NCBI GenBank assembly: GCA_009760855.2
Contig: WPIO01000128.1
Location: forward strand, 265,001 to 315,000
Origin: Cristatella mucedo
Lineage: Eukaryota; Bryozoa; Phylactolaemata; Cristatellidae
Direction of reading: 5' to 3'
DNA length: 50,000 nt
In this document: positions 1 through 10,259 of the stretch, one piece after another
How the letters are laid out: each line of letters begins with the position of its first letter
How positions within the stretch are numbered: the stretch's first letter is position 1
Notes under the pieces: model-generated
The model's input: only the letters and a program-made list of their open reading frames with translations
What the model was told of the DNA's origin: nothing
Database searches by the model: none
Position numbers and translations under genes: made by a program

Positions 1-118
1 ACCGAAAGCCGCTTAGGCTGTGAGTGCGCTATACAAAACTCTCCTGCGTGACACCCACACGGTCTTTATGACTTTCTGGAGTTACTGAAAGAGATGCATT
101 ACATTACATTAAGCATTG
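1..118 (+). mobile_element. D-family dispersed repeat, 3' part (starts before the window)
   Basis: The stretch ccgcttaggctgtgagtgcg, gctatacaaaactctcctgc and gtgacacccacacggtcttt matches the repeat at 38685 on the opposite strand. It ends in a short tandem tail (cattacattacatta), which suggests a non-LTR type of insertion. No function is recognised. Confidence 0.7.
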
Positions 119-119
119 C

Positions 120-512
120 AGGCTTGGCGTGAGCATGCGGCGGGCGCTGCGCGCTCTCACACCGCAGGCAAGGCGCTCACGTTCGGGCCCACGCGTCCGC
201 CAGCGTCCGAGGCCGCCGGTCTCTCTAGCAACGAGGCTGCGGGGGCGCCTTCGTTCGCCGCCCGAAGCATGCCGGCTTCGCGGCGCCGCCGCCATCTATA
301 GACTCGCGCTACGAAGCTCGATATCGTGCAGGCCGCCAGAGAGCGCTCGAGTAGCTCGCTCCCAGGAGCCCTGGCCAGGATGGCGGGCTTGAGTCGCAGA
401 ATCGGCGCCTTCTCATTAGCAGCGCCCCCTGGCGTTGCAATGGGACTTCTTCGCACTGCCAAGCGTGCCCAGCGTGTTTTTGCCATGCGCGACGCACATG
501 TCAAGCAACGCG
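120..512. other. CpG-dense patch, function unknown
   Basis: CG dinucleotides are very frequent from 120 to about 400 (runs such as gcggcgggcgctgcgcgc and gcggcgccgccgcc). It could be a CpG-island promoter. Both strands have long open frames here because stops are rare in such sequence, but none is recognisable as a protein. Confidence 0.35.
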
Positions 513-514
513 AA

Positions 515-612
515 AAGAGAATATTCTATTTTATTATAATATAAAACAAATATATTATTATATAATTATATATTATAATTATATAATATAATTATAATTA
601 TAATATAAAACC
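515..612. repeat. AT-only low-complexity block
   Basis: About 98 bp with almost no G or C, made of overlapping ATTATA/TATAAT units that are largely self-complementary. It directly follows the CpG-dense patch. Confidence 0.85.
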
Positions 613-929
613 AGCAGATTTCTTATTTGAAGCCCAGCCCGCGGCGGCGGCGGCGGCAGGAGTTTCGCCCAGTCCTGCATCCAGGAGTGAGGCGGCCTGC
701 TCCTAAGCAGAGCGCTGTAGCCGCACAAGATCATTCAACCGGCGAACGTAGCTCGTATCCAAGATCAAGGGCATTTATATGGCCTGAACTGATTGTCCGA
801 ATCTGCTAAAACTACAGTTACGGCTGCAGCAATTTCGGTATAAAAAAAAGCAGGCCTGCAAAGAAGCTGGCCTGAGGGTCTCTCGATTTTCTCGACATTC
901 TCCTTTACGGACCCCCTCAAAGGCAACTG

Positions 930-1480
930 TTTGCTGCGGGTTTTTACTGCAATGAAATCGTACGCATGACACATTCAGAGTTACACAATACTTTTCATCG
1001 ACCTGCACTGACTCCCAATCAAGCAGCGAGTCAAATTTAAAATTCCTTACTTACTTTTAGGTCCCTTCATTCTCTGGCTCTAGCCTACCTATCAGAGCTA
1101 CTTCCCGACAGGCCAAGAGTCGCACAACCGGCTGTTCTGAATTGAATCGGTTAGCTAGATCTTGCACGAAACTCAAATCCTTTGGAGACTGTGCCTTTAG
1201 TTTGTACGCTCCCAAAGCCCGGAGCTCACTACCGAAGCATGTCACATCGTCCCCCTACACGACGATATTTAAAAGGAAGCTTTACAAACAACCATTGATT
1301 ACGGCATTTAGTGGGTTGCGATTTGTCTTTCGTGTGCAGATACCTGCTTACAGATACCTGCTTACCTGCTTACTGTGCCTGCTGCTTTCGGATGATGCCG
1401 CCAGCCATTTGGTAATGCTTTCTATAGAGCACCTGTAAAATGCCAAGTAAGAGAATCATTTCTCTGTGAGCACGTGGATT
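930..1480 (+). mobile_element. Degenerate LINE 3' end (reverse transcriptase C-terminus plus tail)
   Basis: Decayed CR1/Jockey-like reverse transcriptase C-terminus. The frame around 993-1050 reads ILFIDLH, a stop in place of Trp, then LPIKQRVKFKI, which equals the common LHWLPIxQRIxFKI motif. At 1083-1140 a frame reads AYLSELLPDRPRVAQPAVLN. After a frameshift, at 1170-1240, KSFGDCAFSLYAPKARSSLP is the usual end block (GDRAFSxxAPxLWNxLP). Stops and frame changes show it is dead. A tail, aaaatgccaagtaagagaat, follows near 1436 and resembles the tails of the SINE and C-family copies listed here. Confidence 0.75.
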
Positions 1481-1701
1481 ACTGCTAAGTCTATGGAGCT
1501 GATCAGCCTAGGTCAGTCTATAGAGTATATATAGTTAGGTATATTTAGTTTATATAGTAGGTATATTTAATTTATGAGCATGTATTCAATCTGCAGACTG
1601 AGATGGGCTATTTGGACTTATGGCATGCATTCGCAGGAAGAAATTGCCACTCGAAAATTTTCCTGCGGACAGCTGTAGTGAGTCACCTCAATATCTGCCT
1701 A

Positions 1702-1704
1702 TGC

Positions 1705-1735
<31 letters not shown>

Positions 1736-1752
1736 CATACATATATATGTAT
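1702..1752. repeat. TA and CATA microsatellite
   Basis: (TA) of about 14 units followed by cataca/tata units. Confidence 0.9.
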
Positions 1753-1754
1753 TC

Positions 1755-1835
1755 TATTCAGGCGCTTCACGGATGCCAAGGGGCTCGAGCCCGCGATCTT
1801 GATCGTCAAATACATTCACCTTGACCTTAATCAAG
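1755..1835 (-). mobile_element. SINE family B fragment
   Basis: The segment attcaggcgcttcacggatg followed by ggggctcgagcccgcgat is the B-box half of family B. It is cut off by the TA/CATA microsatellite on its left. Confidence 0.55.
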
Positions 1836-1898
1836 GTGAACACCACGCATACCGAAAGTGATAGTGTAGAAGAAGTCTTGTCGATCGGTATGCCTGTC

Positions 1899-1972
1899 GG
1901 AGCAGGTGCACGTTGGAGCAGGTGCCCGAGACGAGCAGGTCCCGGGATGAGCAGGTGCCCCTACGAGCTTGC
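1899..1972. repeat. Degenerate 16-18-bp minisatellite
   Basis: About four copies of a unit built on gagcaggtgccc, with small changes (gagcaggtgcacgttg, gagcaggtgcccgagac, gagcaggtcccgggat, gagcaggtgcccctac). Confidence 0.65.
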
Positions 1973-2224
1973 AGGAGTGCTATGCCTGTGCCAGCTGGTG
2001 CAAACAAGCCTGCAGGGCTGGTGCATCCAAGGAAGGCATTATGGCTCACGTTCACCCTGGCTGAAATGGTGACCTGCCTCTTTAGCCTAAGCTACTACTA
2101 GTCGCAGGCGCAGCTTAATCACTTAGAAAGTGATGGGGCTGAACTCAAATCTTCCATATATAAGCCCCCCCAGACCGTTGACTGTTGACCCTTTCCAGTC
2201 ACAGTATAGCCCTTCCCGTAAGGC

Positions 2225-2520
2225 TGAACATCCGGTCTGTGCGATATGCTTCTTACGTACAGCATTTCCAGCCTGTGCATTTTCAGCGGTCCTGAACTGC
2301 TACTTCCATGCAACTCACTACCTCAACTGCTCTCCTGACTCAGCTATGCTTCTTTACTTTTCTTCGCTGTGTGAGATGAGGTCGGTTGGCCACCGGATGC
2401 ATACCAAAAGAGTTTGCTATACAAAACTCTATTGCATAACACCCACACAGTCTTTGTGGTTTTGTGTAGTTACGGACGGCGATACGTTACATTACACTAC
2501 GTATATGCAATGCCTACGTT
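2225..2520 (+). mobile_element. D-family dispersed repeat
   Basis: It has the family blocks ctgaactgctacttccatgc, acctcaactgctctcctgac, gctatacaaaactctattgc and acacccacacagtctttgtg, then the acgttacattacac tail. This is the longest copy in plus orientation. Confidence 0.72.
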
Positions 2521-2979
2521 CTTTCCCGTCCACTAGCTCTCTCTACATTTTGGAGAGCAGATCTTCGTCGGACGTGCAGTGACTCAGTGGTTCGGTCGGC
2601 CCTGACGTAGGCGGCTCCTCCCTTAGGAAAGGCGCTGGCCATTAGCAGCTGGAGCGAAGCACATTGCTTCTGGTAGGATCGACAGCCACTGCAGCCACCG
2701 TGTCGCGCGGGACCATGCTGCCTAGAAACTTGTTCCGGATTTCCGACATCTTTCTTCTTCGAGTTCATCGTCGTCATAAGAAAAGCCAGAAGAGCGCCGC
2801 CGTGCAGCGGGCGCATCGACAGTGAGCAGTGGGCTGTGTGCTCGCGACGCGGTCGGCAATTTCGGTAGCCTCGTAAGCTAAGGCAGCTCCTTCAAATGTG
2901 TGCATGAGTCAAGAACAGATTAAGCACACGCACGGTCGTGAATGATTAATGTGCCCTCGGCTGTGCTTTAAACAAATTC

Positions 2980-3140
2980 TAGCTGATTCAACAGCCTTTT
3001 TTATATAGCGACATAAGAGCCTTTACAGCTATCATCACCGCTTGCAGTGGAGATTATGGATCGCCCACCGTAGGATTCGAACCCATGGCCTCGGACTTGA
3101 GGTCGTGAAAAGCAACCACCTTACCTAGTGTAAGACGCAC
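2980..3140 (-). mobile_element. tRNA-derived SINE, family A
   Basis: Read on the minus strand, a tRNA-like head (CTAGGTAAGGTGG) with B box GGGTTCGAATCC precedes the body CCACTGCAAGCGGTG and the 3' end GGCTGTTGAATCAGCTAGAA. The head-body-tail layout is shared by at least ten copies in this window. Confidence 0.8.
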
Positions 3141-3354
3141 TACCTCTAACAGATAAGACAATTCAGGTCGCTAGGGGCCTGTCTTCTGGATTTGATTCAG
3201 GCAAAGAGCCGTGAAAACTGATTCTGCATCTGCTTATACCAATTCCTCTAAGCCTCACATAGCAAACACAAGGAGAAAAGAACTCGGTACTGCGATGCAC
3301 TCTTAATTTTGGCTGGACGTGCTTCCGTGGTGCACCCTTGCCAAACCATTCTAA

Positions 3355-3404
3355 TGACGTCACGTGACCCGTCACGTGACAGATCGCGTGACAGATCACG
3401 TGAC
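3355..3404. promoter_or_regulatory. CRE plus tandem E-box repeats (12-bp period)
   Basis: A TGACGTCA palindrome (3355-3362) overlaps GTCACGTGAC (3359-3368). It is followed at exact 12-bp steps by GTCACGTGAC (3371), ATCGCGTGAC (3383) and ATCACGTGAC (3395). GTCACGTGAC is the preferred site of MiT/TFE and USF basic helix-loop-helix factors. It may be a regulatory element or simply a small tandem repeat. Confidence 0.45.
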
Positions 3405-3409
3405 CCACA

Positions 3410-5575
3410 CGTTCTATCAGTTGAGCCAGATAAACGAGCCGTGCACTGTCAGTCGAAAGGCAGTGTCAACAACGCTTGCCACTCAGAGGGCCGATCGTCG
3501 CAGTGTGGCCGGCCGTTCGGAGTGGACAGAGTCCTTAGGTGCTTGATATGCAGACACTTTGCTGGCACGTCTTAGCAAGGGATTTGGGACTTGTCTAATT
3601 CTGCTATGTTGACTCAAGGCTTTGCCCTAAGGTTGGGCGATCATCAGGCATACCTGGGTGACTCGGTGCACTTTTGATGGGGGCTATCGAAAGTCGGTCT
3701 GCAGCGGCAGACCCCTTTTTATGAACCAGGCGCTATGACAAGTTAATCTTTTAATCTGGGCTCGTTGTTCTTTGCTATTATCAAGTGGGTCAGCTGTCCT
3801 GTCAATGTGGACAAAGCATATACTGTAAAGACAGCTAGTGCCTTAAAAGCAACCTCAGGGGTTCGGCTGAATTGGCTACTTACACGTACCGCCTCCACCG
3901 CGGTACTGCTCTCTTTCGTCACTACTTTGATAGTTTTTCTGTCCGTGTGCGTGCATCGAGGGACAAAACGTTTACCTTCAAGATTATTTCAGACTCTTTC
4001 CAGCTCTAGTAGAACTAATCGTCAAATAATCTAATGGCTTTTTCGTTCAGGCAATCCTAACATTATGGGGCAAAGGGGGATTTGCTTTATCGCCCACGAG
4101 CACTACTAAAACTTACTAAAACTGCTGCCGCGACTGCACCCAGCAAAAAAAGCAGCCACCGGCAAAGGCAGTCCAATCATATCTATGGTGTGTCAGGTCA
4201 ACCTAGTCAATCAGATGGGTTGCGGTTGCCGAAAACCCTCGCGTTGTACCCGATTGACGATTTTGCAGCAATGGCCGCCGACCCTGACCGACGCAGTGAG
4301 CTGACAGATTCGCTAGAGCCTGGAACATGCTTGCACCACCAAGGGCAAGCACAGAGCAATGGCATTTGACCGGGTGAAGGTCAATAACGCGACTAGTCAA
4401 ATAAGTGGGTCGAGCGGCCAGGCCTGCAGCTCCTGCAGCTACTGCAGCCCTCAGTGCAAGCTTCGGCGAATCAGACATCGGCATGTCGATAAGAAAGTTG
4501 CAGCAGCTGTATCGTTTGCGTAGGGCATTGTATATCGGAGAGGCTCATGTTGGAGTGTCAGGACTCGGCTCGTACGCTGTAAACCTGGGCTTCAGTTCAG
4601 CGATGGAGTGACTTCCTCTCCCTTGGTTGGGGGGAGTGTAGGTACTCATTCGCACCTCTAGGTGGCTTTGGGCTGGTGTGGTTCCTGCTGCTGCTGTGAT
4701 AGCAGCCACTGCTGGTGTGATGGCAGTCCGAAAGTTTGTCTGGAGTGCTGATTGAATTGGCTCTAGAGGGCAGAGCCCTCCTGCCTGCGAAACAAGGTAG
4801 GGAAACATGAGCTGAGTTGGCACATTTCATCTTCGAAGGGTGTGCACCTACTGGGTCAAGTAAAAGAGAGCAGGTGCTTGCTGAATGGCATCGACAAGTC
4901 GCCGAGTACTCCTACCAATGGGGTGTGGTGGTGTTGGGGGTGATAAGATTGATCAGGTGTTATCCAGCAGGCTTTACCTGAGGTGTTGGGGGGCCTGGTT
5001 GGCGGCTGCAGCAAGCTTTACTGAGTAGTAAGAGGGCTGCAGGTCAGTGGCTCTGACCTCAGCCTACTCTGAAACTAGCTGGCCTCGTCCTGGCTTACCA
5101 AGATACATATTATAGAAAATATAATAGAATACAACATAAAGGCCTTCTTCGCATCCTCAAAAAGTCTCTCTTGTAAGATGTCGTCTATAGGATTCTGAAA
5201 CCTGCAACTACCAGCATAAGAGACCTATGCCCACCATTTCCCAGAAGTCTTTGGAACCTCGGAGTGAGCTAACCCTCACCCGGCTGCCATCAGTGTCCCC
5301 CCCCCAGCACCGAGCTGCCATCTCACCCAGTAGCCATTGAAGCCTCACATTAACAACAACTACACTTGGGTCCTTTGCATAGCTTCTTGGGAGAACCTAA
5401 TCGCTGTTCGGGCACTTTAACAACTCCCTGCAAGAGAATCAATACCGAAGGCTTAGTACCACCCACAGTGTCGAGCACGAAAAAGTAAGCGTCCTGCTAA
5501 GAAGGCCAGCTGGCTAAAGCAAATGCGAAATCACTAAGGATCACCGGCTTGTTAGGACCTCTGGTTAAATACATG
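3410..5575. other. No recognised feature
   Basis: Mixed sequence with many stops in all frames. A TTG-started frame near 3765-4034 contains a hydrophobic stretch but has no ATG and no family match. I see no exon with convincing splice sites. Confidence 0.5.
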
Positions 5576-5580
5576 CGCTG

Positions 5581-5710
5581 GATCGTGCACTTGATCGTGC
5601 ACTGAATCGTGCACTGGATTGTGCACTGGATTGTGCACTGGATTGTGCTCTAGATTGTGCACTGAATCGTGCACTGAATCGTGCACTGAGGCTTGCACTG
5701 AATCGTGCAC
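5581..5710. repeat. 12-bp minisatellite
   Basis: Ten full units and one partial unit of (G/A)AT(C/T)GTGCACTG in exact 12-bp register. A CA/GCAC microsatellite to about 5783 follows immediately. Confidence 0.9.
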
Positions 5711-5783
5711 GGGCACACACACACACAGGCACACGCATGCACACACACACACAGGCACACATGCACGCACGCACGCACACACA
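5711..5783. repeat. CA/GCAC microsatellite
   Basis: Interrupted (CA)n with GCACACG units. Confidence 0.9.
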
Positions 5784-6537
5784 CAAAGCATGCCAAAACA
5801 GAGCAAGACAGGTTCAGTGGGGAGAGGGAAAGCTAATCGGACCGGATGCGTGCTAAAGCTGAGAAGGAAAAGTTGCAAGGTCATTTCAGGCAGTGAGCAC
5901 GAGATCGCTGCCCTTCACCTTCCTGCAGCCACCGAAGCCTCATAGGGAGCTACCCTGCCCAAGCTGGGGGCAATTGCTAATCAGTACCTCAGCAGATCTG
6001 CTTCAGACGTCATCAAAAAAGGTTAATGGGGTACTTCTGAAAGTCTTGGCGGAGGTGTATCGGCATCATACAAGGGAGGCGTGGAGGTGGAGATCTTGCT
6101 TCGAATGGTTGCGACTATTGAGGCTCCAAGTTCCGCCTTGGTGGTTCGTCCGTGTGCGTCCCTTATAAGAAGCCTGGAACCTTTCGCGTTCTTGCTTCCC
6201 TGTCCTGGCTTGAGCCTTGGCTTTCCTTTATTCTTCAAGTCTTCGAAGTGCAGGCTCAGCTTGATCTCTCAATTCAGCCAAATAAAACTGTTTAATGTTT
6301 TGGTCTCTGTGTCTCAATGGTTAAATGTTGAATCAGTGTTAGTTCCTGCAGAGAAGTCATTTAGGAATATAGCACACAGCAGTGCTCGTCGCTGCCGGGT
6401 ATCTCTTCGAAGACAGTCTGCGCCTCGGCGCCTTTGCTAAAGATAAAAGCAAGACAACTACGGGCCATAAAGAGCAAGTGCATGTATGTAGCCAAACCAT
6501 GGGAGGTGGGGCAGCCAGCAGCAGCCCCCTCATCTTA

Positions 6538-6852
6538 GCAAAGAGGTGAGGTGCTCGCTCTTCACGATCCAGTTCTCCGGTTTGATTCCGGCGTTGGGCA
6601 ATCCTTTATTGCCCACTGGAAGCAGTACTGACAACCTTGCCCCTGGGTCTTAGCCATGTGGCAAGGAGCTAGCTCTTCTCGATTGTAAGTTCGAGTGCTG
6701 CAGTGGTCGATCCTTTATTGACCCTGCAAGCGGTTGTCACAGTCGTGAAGGTTCTTCTTCTGCTATATAAACGAGGCTGCTAAATCAGCCTAGACCTTTT
6801 TACCTTCAAGGCTCTTCTGACGCTATGCAAATGAGGCCGTTGAATCGGCTAA
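6538..6852 (+). mobile_element. Cluster of SINE family A copies (two heads, two tails)
   Basis: A first head (gaggtgctcgctcttcacga, B box GGTTTGATTCC) runs to about 6640. A second, with B-box remnant aagttcgagtgctgc and body accctgcaagcggttgtcac, ends in a ctaaatcagcc tail at about 6790. A further 3' fragment, atgcaaatgaggccgttgaatcggc, follows at about 6823-6847. The stack suggests insertion of copies next to each other. Confidence 0.7.
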
Positions 6853-6854
6853 CT

Positions 6855-7100
6855 ACCCCCTCCCCTAAAGCGAGGCATCCAACTGGGCCGCCCCCTATTC
6901 TTAAGCCTCCCGCCCCCCGACTGTCACGATGACTAACCAATTTCATAATTCCACTCGATTAGCAACCGCCCAGTTCGCATCGAATAGACACAACGATTAT
7001 TCGCCATTACGTATACCTAATTTCCGGTCTAGCCTCAGCTACATGAACATTGTACGGGTCTTGCCCCAACATACAAATTGTCTAGGTCTTGCCTCCGAGG
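6855..7100 (+). mobile_element. E-family dispersed repeat
   Basis: C-rich left part with ggccgccccctattctta, then aattccactcgattagcaac, then ttccggtctagcctcagcta and repeated gggtcttgcc / aggtcttgcc pieces. It has the same order of blocks as the copies at 13523 and 49480. Confidence 0.6.
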
Positions 7101-7159
7101 AGGAGGAGGCAAAGCCAGGTTTCTCTACTGGCAACGAGCTCTAGACAGCAAGATGGAAG

Positions 7160-8000
7160 CTTCGCTGTACAGTTCTGCAGCGACTGCCAGGCTCATGATT
7201 AGCTACCAGAATTAAGTTGACGTAATTAGCCGGCTGTTGAAGCTCAGCTAATCCTAATTATTTTCGAATGGAATGCATCGGACCTCAGTAGGATGGCTAA
7301 GGGAAACCTCTGTGGTTGGGTTGGCCCACAGACTAGGGCACGGTGCAACGAGGTATTGCCAAAATGGGGGGCTGAACCTCCAGAGATTGGACCGCCAAAC
7401 TCCGACCTCACCTGAGCCACAAGGCCATTGTCAGCTGTGCCTACAAGTGGTGCATGATCCTGCCAAATGGGCTGCAGCCCCTTTACTACTAGGCCTCCAA
7501 GGTAAAGAGAGCGATTTCGCTCGGCTGACGGCAGCACTGGATGCCCTGTCAACACCTGCGTGCTGCCATCTTGCCCGATGTCTAAACGGACATGCCGGCG
7601 AGAGAAATTGAATTGCTGTACACCAACGGGGCTTTTCAGTGAATTCTTCAGCCAAGAAACTCGTTGTTAGAGTAGCTGCAACTTCGTGAACTCAAGCTAA
7701 GCTGAAATGCACCATCCGCTCGTGAAAGCTGTTTTTGTCAAACCGAATCTGCCTTTTGTCAAACTTAATAAGGTAGATACGGAAATTCGTGAGCAATGGC
7801 GATGAAAATGGAGAGGATTTTGCAAGCATAGATGGCGATTCCTCCTGTTTCAGTTCAGCTGCACCGAATAGCTTGTCTGCCAAAACTGCTTCCAGCTTCA
7901 ATCGCTCGTAGGTCATTGCTTATATTCACAAATTAGTCCCTGCAAGAGTCCACTGAATTGTAGTTGAACACAGGTAAAGTCTGGCATCTGTCATATACCC
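7160..8000. other. No recognised feature
   Basis: Overlapping frames of about 100 codons exist on both strands around 7250-7610, but neither resembles a known protein. Confidence 0.5.
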
Positions 8001-8010
8001 AGTACAGTCC

Positions 8011-8122
<112 letters not shown>

Positions 8123-8983
8123 GAGTATGCTTATAAATTTATATATAAGTAGACTTTAACATGACCAAACATGGTAGGAGCGCACCCATTTAGTTTCTTT
8201 CCGAATGGTTCCCTGCGATAGAGGGCTGCTATCCACAAACGAGCCGAGCCGAGCCGAGCTCGAACACCGGTCTCGAGATGCGCATCACTCGAGGCTGAGG
8301 CTGAGGCTGATGAGCTGAGGTGCCTTCTTCAGGAATTGCCCGAGTTGCCAAGTTGGACTAAAGTTAGCAGAAGAAGCAGCACCTTGGCTTAGCAAAAAAA
8401 AAGCGAATTCTCGGGCTAGGAAAGTCCGATGGATTTGAAGCAGAGACTTGACTGCACGTCAACGAGCGTAACCTTGCCTTGTTGCACTTGCCGACCGGGG
8501 GCTTCTGTGCCCTGCGAGCCTTTCTCGCTGAGCCGGCACGGCTCGGCGTGCGCATGAGGCTGAGCAGTCGGCAGACAGAGCTGCCATGCCAGTTCTCTCG
8601 TGGACTATGCACTAAGGAAGCTTACAAAGCTCAGCCAGCTCCGAATCCACCAATCATTCCGTTAAGTGGTCGAGATCAAAGATGGCTCCCATGGTGCTGT
8701 CATAGTGTCAGCTGTCAGCTGTCAGCTTCATCCGGCTGGGGCATTTGAGCAGGCAACATCACGTTCGGGATATTTGTGACATAGACGACCCCCCCAGCTC
8801 ACGTCACTTTCGGGCAGATGGGTGGCAGCACAAAGGAAAGTGACGTGAGCTGACAGTGACTTTTGCTGCTAAGATGCCAGTGACGAGAAGCTAGAACGAC
8901 CAGGTACCAGGGGCTTGCAACCGAACCGACGCTTTCGTACCTGAGAGATGAGCAGAGCTAGGGGTGGGTTTCGGGTAACCTGA

Positions 8984-9394
8984 GAACTCGCCTACTTTGG
9001 CTGCTGTGTAGGAAAGAAGCACAGCAACGTATGCATTCATACCCCAGCATTTTCAGCACCAGCAGCCCAAACAAGAATAGAAGAAATTGTTGAAAGTGCA
9101 TTCTATGAAGGGTTCGTGCAGCTAAAAAAGGAAGCTTTCTCTAAAGGGAATCAGCTCATCGAGGAAATCAGCAGATTGGTGGCAGTCAATGGCCTCAAAG
9201 CAGGTATTAGCAAGCATTAAAGATATACAAAAGCACTGCGTAGGTGCAAGTTAGCTGAACAAGACTGGAGTTCTTTAAATGGATCAGCAGTGCTTCCAAT
9301 CTTCATAAGCCCACTATCCAGAGAATGGCAGCTATTGGTGACTGTTGCCCCTTTAGCTTGCGATGACATAGTTTTTCAGCCAGCATTCGCTGGC
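8984..9394 (+). pseudogene. Unidentified open frame with one internal stop
   Basis: One reading frame is open from 8984 to 9217 (78 codons), has a single TAA at 9218-9220, and is open again to 9394 (58 codons). No ATG starts it. The central part reads TRIEEIVESAFYEGFVQL, then KKEAFSKGNQLIEEISRLVA, which looks like an amphipathic helical protein rather than random sequence. The part after the stop contains KLAEQDWSSLNG and REWQLLVTVAPLACDD. A possible acceptor (ATTTTCAG at 9049-9056) and a possible donor (CAG|GTATTA at 9204) frame the best segment, so it may be an exon. A decayed transposon ORF is equally possible. I do not recognise the family. Confidence 0.25.
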
Positions 9395-9817
9395 TAAATC
9401 CGTGCTGGTTTTTGGACTCGGAATGCATGCTTTTTTTATTCGCGTGTCAGACCCAAGTTCGCTATAATATTTCCTTCTCATTCGTACTTTTTTCTCCGTT
9501 TTTGCTTAAGACCATCCTGCTTAAAGAATTCTGTTATTTACAAAGAAAGTGAATTCTGAAGGCAGCACCTGGTCACGAGACTTTCTATGCCCAGGCATCC
9601 TAGGCAAGAAAGTTACAAGCAGGAAATTATATGGGGGTATTGTAAATTGCAAGAGATACGTGGATATATAGAGACATACATATATGGATATATGGACATA
9701 CAGTCTGCACTGGTGTGTGCTATAAATAAATAAACTTAAACATATATATATACATATATTTTTTTGTATTTATGTATATGTGCGCACGTGTGTACACACA
9801 ACTACACGCATCTTGTT

Positions 9818-9991
9818 CAGTGAATCTCAACCTGTGCAGGTCACGACCCCTGTGGGGGTCGAACGACCTTTCACAGCGGCGGGGTCGCCCAAGACCAAAC
9901 ATTTCGCACACAATTATTTTATGGTCGGGGTCGCCACATAATGAGGAACTGTATTAAAGGGTCTCGGCATTAAGAAGGTTGAGAATCACTG
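9818..9991 (+). mobile_element. SPIN-like non-autonomous hAT transposon (MITE)
   Basis: This 174-bp element has terminal inverted repeats CAGTGAATCTCAACC and, on the opposite strand, CAGTGATTCTCAACC (14 of 15 identical). Flanking 8-bp sequences atcttgtt and atctagtc agree at 6 of 8 positions, as expected for an aged hAT target-site duplication. Inside, GTCGAACGACCTTTCACAG near the left end and GAGGAACTGTATTAAAGGGT near the right end are the hallmark sequences I know from the SPIN (Space Invaders) hAT family. The middle is reduced to a short A/T-rich stretch and there is no transposase. In the literature SPIN occurs in several tetrapods, in the bug Rhodnius and in the snail Lymnaea, and is a classic case of horizontal transfer. 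Confidence 0.85.
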
Positions 9992-10188
9992 ATCTAGTCA
10001 GATATAGATTATCAGAAGTTAATTCTAGTCAATGGCTTGCAATGATGGTCGTATTCACCAAGTGGGCAGCTTCTTTAGGGCTAGATGTATCATGCAGATA
10101 CATTAACTCTTGCTTGAATGCTTTGTGTTGAACCTGAGGTGTTTGCAGACATGCCGAGTTTCCAGCAGTCACTTTAACGCGAACACGG

Positions 10189-10248
10189 GAGCGCATATAC
10201 TCCACTTGCCTACGCTAAGAGCGCATATACTCCACTTGCCTACGCTAA
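10189..10248. repeat. Perfect 30-bp tandem duplication
   Basis: Two identical copies of a 30-bp unit starting gagcgcatatactccacttg, at 10189-10218 and 10219-10248. The lack of differences suggests a recent event. Confidence 0.95.
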
Positions 10249-10259
10249 GAGGAGTCGCG

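Noticed and set aside
104-504. Arg/Ala-rich protein on the minus strand
   Set aside because: Open frames exist on both strands because the CpG-dense sequence contains few stops. No family match and no splice support.
5552-5945. CRISPR-like array or repeat protein at the 12-bp repeat
   Set aside because: No spacers, the units are contiguous, and the genome is eukaryotic. It is a minisatellite.
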